In this document: positions 1 to 8,008 of the stretch, in pieces | Position numbering within the stretch: the first letter of the stretch is position 1 | How the letters are laid out: each line of letters opens with the position of its first letter | Assembly: GCA_023388635.1 (NCBI GenBank) | Contig: JAEWFW010000005.1 | Location: 1 to 34,161, forward strand | Direction of reading: 5' to 3' | DNA from: Bacillota bacterium | GTDB lineage: Bacteria > Bacillota > Bacilli > Desulfuribacillales > Desulfuribacillaceae | Length of the DNA: 34,161 bases | Position numbers and translations under genes: made by a program | The notes under the pieces: model-generated | Database searches by the model: none | What the model was told of the DNA's origin: nothing | Seen by the model: only the letters and a program-made list of their open reading frames with translations

Positions 1-127
1 ATTCCAAGAAGCTATGTATTCACAGTATGACCATTATTCAGAGACCTCCTGGTAAAGGTGGTCTCCATTCTAAAAGAGTGACATTTTCATAGAACACTTA
101 AGGTGACATTTTCTCAGATAATTGACA
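1..127. mobile_element. Probable insertion-sequence end (no complete transposase in view)
   Basis: Two near-identical blocks, GTGACATTTTCATAGA near 78 and GTGACATTTTCTCAGA near 103, follow one another just before a TTGACA at about 121-126. Repeated GTGACATTTTC blocks of this kind are, from memory, typical of the ends of some DDE-transposase elements (IS21/IS481-like). A short open frame in frame 2 ends at a TAA near 54 and could be the last residues of a transposase whose body lies outside the window. A hairpin (GAGACC ... GGTCTC, about 41-65) precedes the repeats. The family is not certain. Confidence 0.4.
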
Positions 128-146
128 ATTTTTTTGAAAAAATTAA

Positions 147-183
147 AAGAGCTCGATACAGTGATTCTGTATATCGAACTCTT
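147..183 (-). terminator. Intrinsic terminator of the FAD lipoprotein gene
   Basis: Read on the minus strand, a stem AAGAG-TCGATA-CAG pairs with CTG-TATCGA-CTCTT around an AATCA loop and is followed by a T-rich tract (TTTTAATTTTTTC). It lies directly after the stop codon at 191. Confidence 0.75.
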
Positions 184-190
184 GGTAATT

Positions 191-1744
191 TTAGATGGAA
201 TCCAATTTTGCTGCATGGGCTCCGGCTTTTCTGCCCCAATGGACTAGACCAATGATCGCCGTTCCTGATCCCGGATAGTAAGGTCCAATCCATCCGCCGG
301 CTGTCAAACCACTGGCATATAAGCGAGGAATGACTGAGCCATTGGCTTTTATGACTTGTCCATCTGTGTTAATTTTGACTCCGGTAATTGCCCCTAGATT
401 GAAAGCAGTGTTTTTGTATGCATAAAACGGACCTGTGATTTCTTGTACGCCCATTTTTCTATCAAATTGTAAATCAGCTCCTGCCTTGGCATCAGAATTC
501 CAAGTGGACAACGTTGCTGTAAGGTTTTGGGGTTCTACTTTAATCAAGTCTGCCAGTGCTTCAATCGTATCTGCACGCAAAACAGCCCCGGAAGCGACAT
601 CTTGTTCTACACTTTCTTCTGTCCATGGTGAACCTTCAGCAGCGAGACTGCTTTTGCCGAATATCATGTATGTCGGTGCATCGAATTGTTTTTCTTGCTG
701 ATAAATCGCTCGGTAGGTGTACGCATATGTCGCATCTTCACAGACAAAACGTCTGCCGGCTTTATTTACATTAAAATATGGGAACACAGGAATGCGGTTG
801 TCGGTTGCAATTCCAGTTTTACCGCAGAAATCAATCGTTCCTCCGGAAGCGACGACAGATGCGCCAATATCCATTGCCATGCGAATGCCGTCTCCTGTAT
901 TCGCCGGAGAACAAACATTAACCTGTGTTGTAATCGACCAATATTGTTGCGGGTTGAGCAATTTTGCCATCTCTGGGTTACTGTCGACACTTGCCGTTGC
1001 TAAAATAACACCTTTCTTGGCTTTAACTTTAATTTCCCTGCCATTTTGCTCAGCTAGCACTCCGATGACTACCCCTGCTTCATTGGTGATTAAATTCGTC
1101 ACCGACGTATTGTATTCAATGACTGCCTGCTTTGCCAGTGCCGCATCGAGCATCGTATTGACGAGAATATTGCCCGTTCCGCCCAATCCGCCGCCTTCAT
1201 AAACGTGGATCCGGTCGGCGAATAGATCATCCTCAATATATGGGATATGGTTGTGACCGTAGATACTGTTGAATTTTAGCCCTAAATTCGTCAGCCATTG
1301 AATATGCTCGGGGGCCGTGTAAGCCAAATCTTTCACTAACTCTTCGTCGAGATACCCCTCACCGGCTTTTAACCAATATTGATAGTGTTTTTCAGGAGTA
1401 TCATCCTTATAGTTTGAATTCGCTTTTTGAACATCAGTACCGGCAGCCTGCATAACTCCACCAGATAAATTCGTCGTTCCTCCATGTTTATCAGTTTTCT
1501 CTAAAATTAGCACAGACGCACCGTCACTACTTGCTTGTAAAGCGGCAGTGACACCGGCACCCCCTCCGCCGACGATGACGACATCTGCCTCTTTATCAAA
1601 GGAAAGTGTATTATTATCGTCGTTCTCTACGGGATTATTTTCGTTATTGTTGGGTTGCGCAGTGCAAGCACCGAGTACGCCGACAGTTGCAATTCCTACT
1701 GTACTGATGACGGCTTTTTTTATGACGTCTCTTCTTGTTAACAT
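191..1744 (-). CDS. Tat-exported FAD-dependent lipoprotein, fumarate reductase/flavocytochrome c-like
   Basis: The 517-residue product begins with a twin-arginine signal (TRRDVIKK, residues 3-10), a hydrophobic stretch and a lipobox LGAC with Cys27, so it should be exported folded and anchored to the outer face of the membrane. After an Asn-rich linker comes the FAD dinucleotide fold VVIVGGGGAG (about 55-64) and a C-terminal FAD-closing segment (YASGLTAGGW ... YYPGSGTAI). This architecture belongs to the fumarate reductase/3-ketosteroid dehydrogenase/urocanate reductase flavoprotein superfamily. No haem CxxCH motif and no covalent-FMN domain is present, so the electron donor must be another protein or quinol. 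The electron acceptor cannot be deduced. The ATG start is well supported by GAGGAGG 9 nt upstream. The TetR-type gene upstream is the probable regulator. Confidence 0.85.
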   Translation of the reverse strand: MLTRRDVIKKAVISTVGIATVGVLGACTAQPNNNENNPVENDDNNTLSFDKEADVVIVGGGGAGVTAALQASSDGASVLILEKTDKHGGTTNLSGGVMQAAGTDVQKANSNYKDDTPEKHYQYWLKAGEGYLDEELVKDLAYTAPEHIQWLTNLGLKFNSIYGHNHIPYIEDDLFADRIHVYEGGGLGGTGNILVNTMLDAALAKQAVIEYNTSVTNLITNEAGVVIGVLAEQNGREIKVKAKKGVILATASVDSNPEMAKLLNPQQYWSITTQVNVCSPANTGDGIRMAMDIGASVVASGGTIDFCGKTGIATDNRIPVFPYFNVNKAGRRFVCEDATYAYTYRAIYQQEKQFDAPTYMIFGKSSLAAEGSPWTEESVEQDVASGAVLRADTIEALADLIKVEPQNLTATLSTWNSDAKAGADLQFDRKMGVQEITGPFYAYKNTAFNLGAITGVKINTDGQVIKANGSVIPRLYASGLTAGGWIGPYYPGSGTAIIGLVHWGRKAGAHAAKLDSI

Positions 1745-1759
1745 ATCTGTTTGCCTCCT

Positions 1760-1858
1760 CGTAATGTGAATATTTTTTGAATATCTTTGATATCTACATT
1801 ATCATTTGATTCATAAATAAAGACAAGAAACAATCCATCCAATTTGTTTCACATTACG
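1760..1858 (-). promoter_or_regulatory. Promoter of the FAD gene bracketed by an inverted repeat
   Basis: On the minus strand TTGTCT (1821-1826) and GATAAT (1798-1803) are separated by 17 bp, a plausible sigma-A promoter. The 11-mer CGTAATGTGAA (1760-1770) and its exact reverse complement TTCACATTACG (1848-1858) flank it, one copy just before the ribosome site and one upstream of the -35. This is a candidate operator pair for the adjacent TetR-family protein. The assignment to that regulator is inference. Confidence 0.45.
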
Positions 1859-1878
1859 TATTCAGGAGCTATAGTCAC

Positions 1879-2451
1879 TTACACGTGTGGGCTTGCAAAA
1901 AACTTTTTGAATTCCGCAGGAATGCTCTGATTAAATATTTTGATCATTTCTTCAATTGGTTCTTGCATGCCATTCATGACCCACTGATATGTAACTTCCA
2001 ATGTGCCGTAAATATGTATTTCCATACTGCGTATGACTTTCCAGTCTTGAATATTGACTCCGTTTTCTTTCAAAATGGACATATGGTATTCCATGCTCAT
2101 AGTATATATATAATTCTTTAAATTATTTAAATCTGTAGAGCGAAAGGCATTTTGGATTAAATTCAGATTGTCTTTAATTTCTTTATACAATTTACAAACA
2201 GCATCAAACCAACTCAATTCTTTATTAAATAGAAACAGTGTGTTTTTCAAGATGATTTTCTCATAGCATGAATTCAATAAATCGTATTTATCATAGTAGT
2301 GGCGATAAAATGTAGACCGACTAATACCAGCTTGGATGATTATTTCATTGACTGAAATTTTATCAATCGATCGGCTCTGTAATAGAACGTTCAAAGCGCC
2401 AAATAATAAAGTATCAATCTCCTGGATATCCAGATCTTTTCCCATTTTCAT
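1879..2451 (-). CDS. TetR/AcrR-family transcriptional regulator
   Basis: This 190-residue protein has a TetR-type N-terminal helix-turn-helix (about residues 30-58, with ISVNEIIIQAGISRSTFYRHY), in which the STFYRHY recognition helix is diagnostic. The C-terminal ligand-binding part is all-helical and resembles regulators of the DhaS type; no ligand can be assigned. It lies upstream of, and in the same direction as, the FAD lipoprotein gene, separated by about 134 bp that carry an inverted repeat, so local control of that gene is likely. The start is ATG at 2451, with GCGGGG upstream as a weak ribosome site; a second in-frame ATG two codons later is also possible. Confidence 0.85.
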   Translation of the reverse strand: MKMGKDLDIQEIDTLLFGALNVLLQSRSIDKISVNEIIIQAGISRSTFYRHYYDKYDLLNSCYEKIILKNTLFLFNKELSWFDAVCKLYKEIKDNLNLIQNAFRSTDLNNLKNYIYTMSMEYHMSILKENGVNIQDWKVIRSMEIHIYGTLEVTYQWVMNGMQEPIEEMIKIFNQSIPAEFKKFFASPHV

Positions 2452-2571
2452 CCTAAAAATACCCCGCTTTACTTTTTCCTATCAATATTTTCACTCATTC
2501 AGACGGTTTGGTTATCTCATATTACAGCAATAAAATCAAGCGACAATCTTGTCCGAATGTCCCCTACTCCA

Positions 2572-2601
2572 TTACAGCGTTATTCTATGCTATACTATAA
2601 T
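2572..2601 (+). promoter_or_regulatory. Promoter of the tyrosine recombinase gene
   Basis: TTACAG (2572-2577) and TATAAT (2596-2601) are separated by 18 bp, about 25 bp upstream of the start codon. The match is by eye. Confidence 0.45.
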
Positions 2602-2626
2602 GTAAACATACCCCTCGGAGTGATCA

Positions 2627-3658
2627 ATGATGTCTGAATTTCAAAAACAAGTGACCAAGAAACAGCAAGAAACATTTAATCGCCTCAGCAAACAACTTCC
2701 CACTTTTTGTGAAGTTGTGATTACGACGAAATTCGTTGTGGAAGGGCGACTGCGGACGACCGTCATTCATTATATGCGCGACTGGATATTGTTTTTTCAA
2801 TATTGCAGTGAGTTTATCGAGCGTTATCGCGATAAGCAAGTAGCTGATTTTACGGTGGATGATGTACAAAGCATTATATTTGAAGAGTTAGTGGCTTTCG
2901 AACAATGGCAGTTGAACGATCGCAATGTGGCAAAAACATCACAGTCCAGACGCAGGTCGGCTTTAAAAGTACTGTTCAATACGCTGTATAAGAAAAATAT
3001 CATCCTCCAAGATCCTACGACGAAGTACGATAAATTAAAGCTGAATCACAAAGGGATCATTGCATTGGCTGCCAATGAGCAAGCGACCTTACTCGATGCC
3101 GTAGAGTCAGGACAGGGATTGTCAGATAAGCAGCAGAAATCGCGCAACGAACTGTCTATTTGCCGCGATATAGCTTTGGTGACATTGCTATTAGATACAG
3201 GGTTGCGAATTGGCGAAGTGTATCTGTTGGAGACTGAAAATTTCGATTTTAAAAATATGGAGATCACTGTACTCGGTAAAGGCAGCAAAGTACGTACAGT
3301 CGTCTTTTCAGAAGAGACGAAAACGGCACTGCTCGCCTATCTGAAACATCCTGACCGTCCCAAATTGAAAGCAGATATGCAAGGCGCTATTTTCTTAAAT
3401 CGCGACAATGAACGTCTGAGCATTCGCAGTATGCAGAAAATCGTCAAGAAATACGCCAAGACAATCGGAAAATTTAATATCACACCACATAAATTGCGCT
3501 CATCGGCAGGTCTTGCCTTGTACGAAGCGACGGGAGATATCCGCGTCGTGGCGGCGCAATTAGGTCATGAGGATATTGCAGTCACTGCAAAAAAATATGT
3601 TGAAGCATCTAAGCATCGTTTGCATGATGCAATGCGGCAACGTGGTTCTTTGCGATAA
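2627..3658 (+). CDS. Tyrosine recombinase/integrase, XerC/XerD-like
   Basis: A 343-residue site-specific recombinase. The N-terminal part (about 30-130) is the SAM-like core-binding domain; the C-terminal catalytic domain shows the full set Arg194 (in TGLRIGE), Lys218 (beta-hairpin, GKGSK), His288 and Arg291 (HKLR), His314 (LGH) and the nucleophile Tyr324 (KKYVEA). It should cut and rejoin DNA through a 3'-phosphotyrosyl link. Length and layout fit the Xer-like group rather than large phage integrases, but it is not certain that this is the housekeeping chromosome-dimer enzyme. Start ATG 2627 is preceded by GGAG; ATG 2630 is an equally spaced alternative. The gene is followed 90 bp later by lexA in the same direction. 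Confidence 0.85.
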   Translation: MMSEFQKQVTKKQQETFNRLSKQLPTFCEVVITTKFVVEGRLRTTVIHYMRDWILFFQYCSEFIERYRDKQVADFTVDDVQSIIFEELVAFEQWQLNDRNVAKTSQSRRRSALKVLFNTLYKKNIILQDPTTKYDKLKLNHKGIIALAANEQATLLDAVESGQGLSDKQQKSRNELSICRDIALVTLLLDTGLRIGEVYLLETENFDFKNMEITVLGKGSKVRTVVFSEETKTALLAYLKHPDRPKLKADMQGAIFLNRDNERLSIRSMQKIVKKYAKTIGKFNITPHKLRSSAGLALYEATGDIRVVAAQLGHEDIAVTAKKYVEASKHRLHDAMRQRGSLR

Positions 3659-3670
3659 ATCTATCCTACA

Positions 3671-3711
3671 CGAACTTTTGTTTGCTTTATTATTTTGCAC
3701 TGTGTTATAAT
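3671..3711 (+). promoter_or_regulatory. lexA promoter with SOS (LexA) box
   Basis: CGAACTTTTGTTTG at 3671-3684 fits the Gram-positive LexA box pattern CGAAC-N4-GTTYG. It overlaps TTGCTT (3682-3687), which is spaced 18 bp from a perfect TATAAT (3706-3711). Bound LexA would cover the -35, giving the usual autoregulation released on DNA damage. Confidence 0.8.
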
Positions 3712-3748
3712 GTCACTAAACGATTACTAAATAAAGGGTGATATTGTA

Positions 3749-4378
3749 ATGAAACCGTTGTCAAAACGCCAAATGGACATTTTGAATTTTATAAAAAAAG
3801 AAGTCCATAAAAAGGGCTATCCTCCATCGGTACGTGAAATCGGAGAAGCAGTTGGTCTTGCATCAAGCTCAACTGTTCATGGACATTTAGCAAAAATTGA
3901 AGAAAGCGGTTATATTCGCCGCGACCCGACCAAACCGCGGGCGATCGAAATTCTCAACAATAGCGAAGAAGATGACGCGTATTTCAATGAACAGAATTCC
4001 CATACATATGTCCCCGTGATCGGGAAAGTGACAGCCGGACAACCGATTACAGCGGTGGAAAATATCGACCGTTACTTGCCTATTTCACAGGATCTCATTA
4101 AAGACGATTCCGTATATATACTGCATGTGTCAGGTGACAGCATGATGGAGGTCGGTATTCTTGACGGAGATTACGCGATTGTACGTCAACAATCTACAGT
4201 CCAAAATGGTGAGATTGCCGTCGTCATGACAGAAGAAAATGAAGCGACGATCAAACGCCTGTATAAAGAAAGTGGCCGTTTCCGTTTACAACCGGAAAAT
4301 TCCTCTATGGAACCGATCTTTGTATCCAAAGTTGATGTTTTAGGAAAAGTCATCGGTATCTATCGTGAATTCCACTAG
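3749..4378 (+). CDS. lexA: SOS repressor LexA
   Basis: A 209-residue LexA. The N-terminal winged helix (1-65, with PPSVREIGEAVGLASSSTVH) binds SOS boxes. The C-terminal peptidase domain contains the self-cleavage site Ala96-Gly97 (VTAGQP), the catalytic Ser131 (SGDSMM) and Lys169 (ATIKR). RecA-filament contact triggers autocleavage and induction of repair genes. The start ATG has AAGGG 9-10 nt upstream. Its own promoter carries a LexA box. No yneA-type division inhibitor is found next to it; a tyrosine recombinase takes the upstream position instead. Confidence 0.97.
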   Translation: MKPLSKRQMDILNFIKKEVHKKGYPPSVREIGEAVGLASSSTVHGHLAKIEESGYIRRDPTKPRAIEILNNSEEDDAYFNEQNSHTYVPVIGKVTAGQPITAVENIDRYLPISQDLIKDDSVYILHVSGDSMMEVGILDGDYAIVRQQSTVQNGEIAVVMTEENEATIKRLYKESGRFRLQPENSSMEPIFVSKVDVLGKVIGIYREFH

Positions 4379-4407
4379 GATGAACTAGAATAATAGGTGA
4401 TCTAAGT

Positions 4408-4491
4408 TTGAATGATCTTCGGAAATATATGATTGCTCGGGAAATGAGACAGTTTGACATTTGCCAACAACAATCGACAATATTTCGCTGA
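4408..4491 (+). CDS. Candidate small ORF, possibly a decayed gene
   Basis: A TTG-started frame of 27 residues (begins MNDLRKYMIAREMRQ) is preceded by AGGTGAT at a suitable distance and ends in TGA at 4489-4491. The same frame stays open after that TGA for another 19 codons up to a TAA near 4551. This could be a small gene, a broken one, or chance; it lies in the 233-bp gap between lexA and the shared terminator. No family is recognised. Confidence 0.2.
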   Translation: MNDLRKYMIAREMRQFDICQQQSTIFR

Positions 4492-4549
4492 AAATGTAGA
4501 AAATACAAATACATATCGGCTGAAAGTTTAGTGATCAGCATAACAATGT

Positions 4550-4593
4550 AAATACCGCAATCTCTCGTAATTTTTCAAGAGATTGCGGTATTT
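4550..4593. terminator. Bidirectional terminator between lexA and the Na+/Pi cotransporter gene
   Basis: A perfect 16-bp stem, AAATACCGCAATCTCT (4550-4565) with its complement (4578-4593) around a 12-nt loop, has T-rich sequence on one side and A-rich on the other. It separates two convergent genes. Confidence 0.9.
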
Positions 4594-4611
4594 TTAGATT
4601 TCATGGAAGAT

Positions 4612-6183
4612 TTAATCTTCTTGAACATATTCAGCCATGCGGGCGAACGCTCTCCAATAGTGGTAAACCAAGCGGTCAATCCATAACACGGCTTCGACTT
4701 TTAATATGGCAGTATCTAACTGTGTTTCATTCGATACGGTACGCTCAAAGTATTTATTGCGTCGAATTCGCCGTTCATTTGCCATTTGGGTTGACGTGTC
4801 TTCCAGGATGGAAGCGATGTTTATTAATTCATCCTGTTCATTGACATTATCTTGGATCATCGTCAACACAGCAAATAATTTTTCGATCAAATATTTCTGC
4901 AAATACATCGCCTCGACCTTTTGCCGTTCTTGTAAAACTTTCACCAAACGGCTAATGTGATCTAACGCATGCAAAATAGCAATGTGTTTATGCCGGTCTT
5001 TGGCGGAAGACGACTCTATGGATTCCAGAAAATGCAGGGTAATGTCGAGCGCCTCCTCTACCTGCTGCATTTTCCGCTCATATTGAACAGTTATTTTCTT
5101 ATTTTCCATCAAGATCACGAAAGCGTCTGTCAACTCTTTGACTATTTCCAGCAATGTCTTGAATGATACATCGATTGCCAGTGGCGGAATGGAGATAAGA
5201 TTCGTATTAAGATGGCTGGTCAACGTATTTTCATTTTCCGGAACAATCTTCATGACGAAGTTGGCAAATCTCTGGATAAACGGCAAAAAGATGACCATGC
5301 CGATCAGACTGAACAGCGTGTGAAAAATTGCAATTCCTAAAGTTTCATCAAATACACCGTTATTAATGAATGTGCTGATCTTGATTGTGAACAGCAAAAT
5401 AAACGGAGCTGTCAATGTGACGATAATGGCGGTGACAACATTGAATAATACATGGACTACTGCCGTTCTTTTGGCTGCCACCGATGAGCCAATCGACGCA
5501 AAAATTGCAGTGGCAGTTGTCCCAATGTTTTGACCGATGACCAGAAAAGCAGCTTGTTCAAAGGTGATAGCACCTGCGTAAAGCGCTGTTAACGTAGCAG
5601 CGACAGCTGCTCCGGATGCCTGCATAATGATCGTCATGATAATTCCGATGCCAATTAAAATGAGCTTCGATAGGAATGAGTCGACGGAAATATTCTGGAA
5701 GGAAATCATACTCTGGAGATCCGCCATGCCCGTTTGCAGTATGCTGATACCGAAAAACAACATGCCAAAGCCGGTAATAAAAGATCCATACGCTTTGAAA
5801 ACCGGCGGTACCAATACTTTATTAATAAATACTCCAATACCAATGAGCGGCAATGCCACTATCGATAAGCTAATCTTGAAGCCAACCAAGGAAATCAGCC
5901 AGCCGATACTTGTAGTTCCAATGTTGGCACCGATGACAATGCCGATGGACTGAGTAAACGTCAGTAACCCGGCTCCGACAAAACCGATCGTCAATAACGT
6001 CGTCGCCGTAGAAGACTGAATAAGCATCGTCGCAACGGCGCCAGACAGAATTGAACTGAATGTTCCTCCGGTAAATTTATTGAGCCAATCTTTTAAGGCA
6101 TCCCCTGCCAGCTCTTTTAGACTGTTTGTCAGCATCGTCATCCCTAAGATGAATAAACCGATGCCACCTATGACACTCAGCAA
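4612..6183 (-). CDS. Na+/phosphate cotransporter family protein with PhoU-like tail
   Basis: A 523-residue membrane protein of the NptA/YjbB Na/Pi-cotransporter group. Two inverted Na_Pi_cotrans repeats are visible through the paired motifs LIQSSTATT (about 55-63) and IMQASGAAV/GQNIGTT (about 187-220), which hold the Na+ and phosphate sites. After about nine membrane segments, residues from roughly 330 onward form a helical PhoU-like cytoplasmic domain. The start is TTG at 6181-6183: AAAGGGGA lies 7 nt upstream and no better start is available. It probably imports (or leaks out) inorganic phosphate; regulation is not visible. It stands alone as a monocistronic unit ending at the shared terminator. 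Confidence 0.88.
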   Translation of the reverse strand: MLSVIGGIGLFILGMTMLTNSLKELAGDALKDWLNKFTGGTFSSILSGAVATMLIQSSTATTLLTIGFVGAGLLTFTQSIGIVIGANIGTTSIGWLISLVGFKISLSIVALPLIGIGVFINKVLVPPVFKAYGSFITGFGMLFFGISILQTGMADLQSMISFQNISVDSFLSKLILIGIGIIMTIIMQASGAAVAATLTALYAGAITFEQAAFLVIGQNIGTTATAIFASIGSSVAAKRTAVVHVLFNVVTAIIVTLTAPFILLFTIKISTFINNGVFDETLGIAIFHTLFSLIGMVIFLPFIQRFANFVMKIVPENENTLTSHLNTNLISIPPLAIDVSFKTLLEIVKELTDAFVILMENKKITVQYERKMQQVEEALDITLHFLESIESSSAKDRHKHIAILHALDHISRLVKVLQERQKVEAMYLQKYLIEKLFAVLTMIQDNVNEQDELINIASILEDTSTQMANERRIRRNKYFERTVSNETQLDTAILKVEAVLWIDRLVYHYWRAFARMAEYVQED

Positions 6184-6270
6184 TATAGCTTCCCCTTTCG
6201 AATCACAGACATATGAGTTTACAGATATTTCTCTTTTCCTAGTTTTTTATGTATGATTACAATTGTATGA

Positions 6271-6498
6271 TCAATCCTCGATTTTTTCAAACCGGTATTT
6301 TTGTTTTACATCAGGATACTTTTCCCTATCGACTTCCGATGCGAACATCGCCAACGGTCTCGCATGTAACAAACTCTCATCTGTGAGCGGTCTGTAAATA
6401 ACCAGCTTTTCTCCGGTTTCCGTGTGTGTAGCAATATCAATTACTCGGTACTCGTTTCCTTTAAAATGCCGGTACATCCCCGGTTGAATCTCTCTCAT
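6271..6498 (-). CDS. DUF1653 domain protein
   Basis: A 75-residue protein covering essentially one DUF1653 domain: G-Y-HFKGNEY near the N-terminus, then VIYRPL and a RPL-MF element, as in the family pattern G.Y.HyKG..Y.....A.H.....lVvY....RP..mF. The function of the family is unknown; it is a small soluble beta-rich protein often found in accessory positions. The ATG is preceded by AGAGGGA. Confidence 0.8.
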   Translation of the reverse strand: MREIQPGMYRHFKGNEYRVIDIATHTETGEKLVIYRPLTDESLLHARPLAMFASEVDREKYPDVKQKYRFEKIED

Positions 6499-6567
6499 CG
6501 CTATTCCCTCTTTTCATGATCAATCGATCCGATTCTTTATATTATATGCTTCTCCTCAGCTTCGTTC

Positions 6568-6984
6568 TTATGTTATGTCAATGAGATAATTTTTTACAAC
6601 ATCATTTTCGAGCGATATGATCAGCCATTGATCATCCATGTAGGTGACCCCCAAATAATAAACCAACGTGTTCTCTGGATCAAAATATGTTTGAGTGATT
6701 TTAAACGATGTTTTGTTGTCGGCATAACTGTCTTCTTCGCCAAGCAACGCAATAATTTCATCTCTAGTCATACCAACCAGTGGGTGCTTTTTCAACATAT
6801 TATTAACGACATTGATGCGTTTGTCCGATTCATTCATCCATTTTTCAGTGGTGAAAGTATGTTGATGTAGGAAAATTCCTAAACCCGAAAGAAAAGCGAC
6901 CAGTATTACAGCCACGAAGGAAAACATGATAGTCTTCCATAGCTTTGTACGTTTTACCTGCTGTTGCAACTTAGTATCGTTCAT
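6568..6984 (-). CDS. Small single-pass membrane protein of unknown function
   Basis: 138 residues: a basic N-terminus, one hydrophobic segment (about 19-38), then an extracytoplasmic part with the run HPLVGMTRDEIIALLGEED. GMTrdEI-LLG is reminiscent of the SmpA/OmlA (BamE-like) fold element and similar small Gram-positive anchored proteins, but no function can be given. AGGAG lies 8 nt upstream of the ATG. It is divergent from the winged-helix gene at 7152. Confidence 0.65.
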   Translation of the reverse strand: MNDTKLQQQVKRTKLWKTIMFSFVAVILVAFLSGLGIFLHQHTFTTEKWMNESDKRINVVNNMLKKHPLVGMTRDEIIALLGEEDSYADNKTSFKITQTYFDPENTLVYYLGVTYMDDQWLIISLENDVVKNYLIDIT

Positions 6985-7084
6985 AGTGTTGTCTCCTAAT
7001 TCGTAATAGGTAGATTATGAAATAGATAGATTTTCAAACGAGATGAATTGCTACTTTTGACAGATGCATCTATTCTACTACGGA

Positions 7085-7128
7085 TTGCAGGAATTCTCCA
7101 GAAAAGGATAAAATGAAAATATGTCGAA
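7085..7128 (+). promoter_or_regulatory. Promoter with Spo0A-type box upstream of the 7152 gene
   Basis: TTGCAG (7085-7090) and TAAAAT (7109-7114) are 18 bp apart. TGTCGAA (7122-7128), identical to the Spo0A box core, lies just downstream of the -10, the position used for repression at abrB. The -10 overlaps the ATG at 7113, arguing that translation starts further down. A 7-mer can occur by chance, so the Spo0A link is inference. Confidence 0.4.
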
Positions 7129-7151
7129 ATAATCTCTTTGGAGGTGCTAAT

Positions 7152-7553
7152 TTGAAAGATATTTCTAGCCAACGATACCAGAAAACTATTATACAATACA
7201 GAAAATTAATGCGCATCCTATCCGATCATCAAGACTCCGATGGTATATGCAGAATGACTAAAAAATCAATCGCCTATCATTTCGGGCTCTCATATACAGC
7301 GACAATCAAAAAATTAGATTTTCTAAAACAGTACGGTATGCTCATTTCTATCAACGACGGCTTGTCCTTGACCGGCAAGGATGTCACCGAAGCTACGCCG
7401 TTTGTGCTCTATCCGCAAGTGATTAAGTTAGTAACGGAGCAGCCTGCAGTTATCCATAATTATAATCAGCAAGCCCAATTGTTAAATGCATCGTTTGGTG
7501 ATATACAGACTACCTGGGGCTTTATTTCTTATTTCTTTGGGATGAAGTATTAG
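7152..7553 (+). CDS. Putative helix-turn-helix protein, function unknown
   Basis: A 133-residue basic protein when started at TTG 7152, which has a strong GGAGGTG six bases upstream; the longer reading from ATG 7113 overlaps the likely -10 and has no ribosome site. Residues about 30-75 (GICRMTKKSIAYHFGLSYTATIKKLDFLKQYGML) look like a winged helix of the kind that separates alternatives by replication of MarR/ArsR-type folds, but no family is firmly recognised. The C-terminal half is mixed and aromatic. It converges on the broken M56 gene, their stop codons overlapping by a few bases. A Spo0A-type box lies in its leader. Confidence 0.6.
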   Translation: MKDISSQRYQKTIIQYRKLMRILSDHQDSDGICRMTKKSIAYHFGLSYTATIKKLDFLKQYGMLISINDGLSLTGKDVTEATPFVLYPQVIKLVTEQPAVIHNYNQQAQLLNASFGDIQTTWGFISYFFGMKY

Positions 7554-8008
7554 TTTAAAAGATAGCACGCGACAATCTTCGGAGTGTTCGCAATTCTGTA
7601 TCCATTTTTAAATGTAGCGTAAATGACAGTGCCGTCGCTATACTGCAATGACCATAAACAAAATTGCTACCAAAACATAAGATATATATCGCATAAAAAA
7701 TTGCGTATTTTCGGTGCTTTGTATCTGCTGGAAGAGCATGCATTTAAAAAATCTGATACCCCTAATATAGAATGCGAATTTATAGCCACACTATACTTAG
7801 ATGATAAGTCTATCGGAATCCCCATTAGTAAAATATGATAAGGTATGAGAAAAAATAGATACACAATGATAGTCGAATAATAGTGCCATGAAGCAGAGAA
7901 ATATTTTAACGTAATGTTCTGTAACACTTTCATGATTAAATACAAGCCACTAGCTGTAAGCGAAGCAATTAGTAATTGCATTGTCAGGTCAGTCATTAAA
8001 ATGTTCAC
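7550..8008 (-). pseudogene. Broken M56 (BlaR1/MecR1-type) sensor, N-terminal remnant
   Basis: The first about 110 codons encode two membrane segments (MQLLIASLTASGLYLIM; then YYSTIIVYLFFLIPYHILLM), the start of a BlaR1-type receptor. The frame then meets TAG at 7667-7669 but continues in the same frame for 38 more codons (ending VACYLLN) to a TAA at 7550-7552. The segment ANTPKIVACYLLN may correspond to the TP-x-V-G-x-x-x-P element before the protease domain. The HExxH zinc site and sensor domain are absent, against about 600 residues in the intact M56 gene at 21887. Likely start is ATG 7996 (AGGTG upstream) or GTG 8008 directly after the blaI stop. A sequencing error could account for the TAG but not for the missing protease. 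Confidence 0.7.

Noticed and set aside
4489..4491. Selenocysteine or readthrough at the TGA
   Set aside because: No selenocysteine insertion element or selenoprotein context is visible; decay or chance is simpler.
4350..4541. 63-residue minus-strand frame over the lexA end
   Set aside because: It is antisense to lexA, has no ribosome site and has no recognisable features.
7113..7151. ATG 7113 as start of the helix-turn-helix gene
   Set aside because: It overlaps a plausible -10 hexamer and lacks a ribosome site, while TTG 7152 has GGAGGTG six bases upstream.
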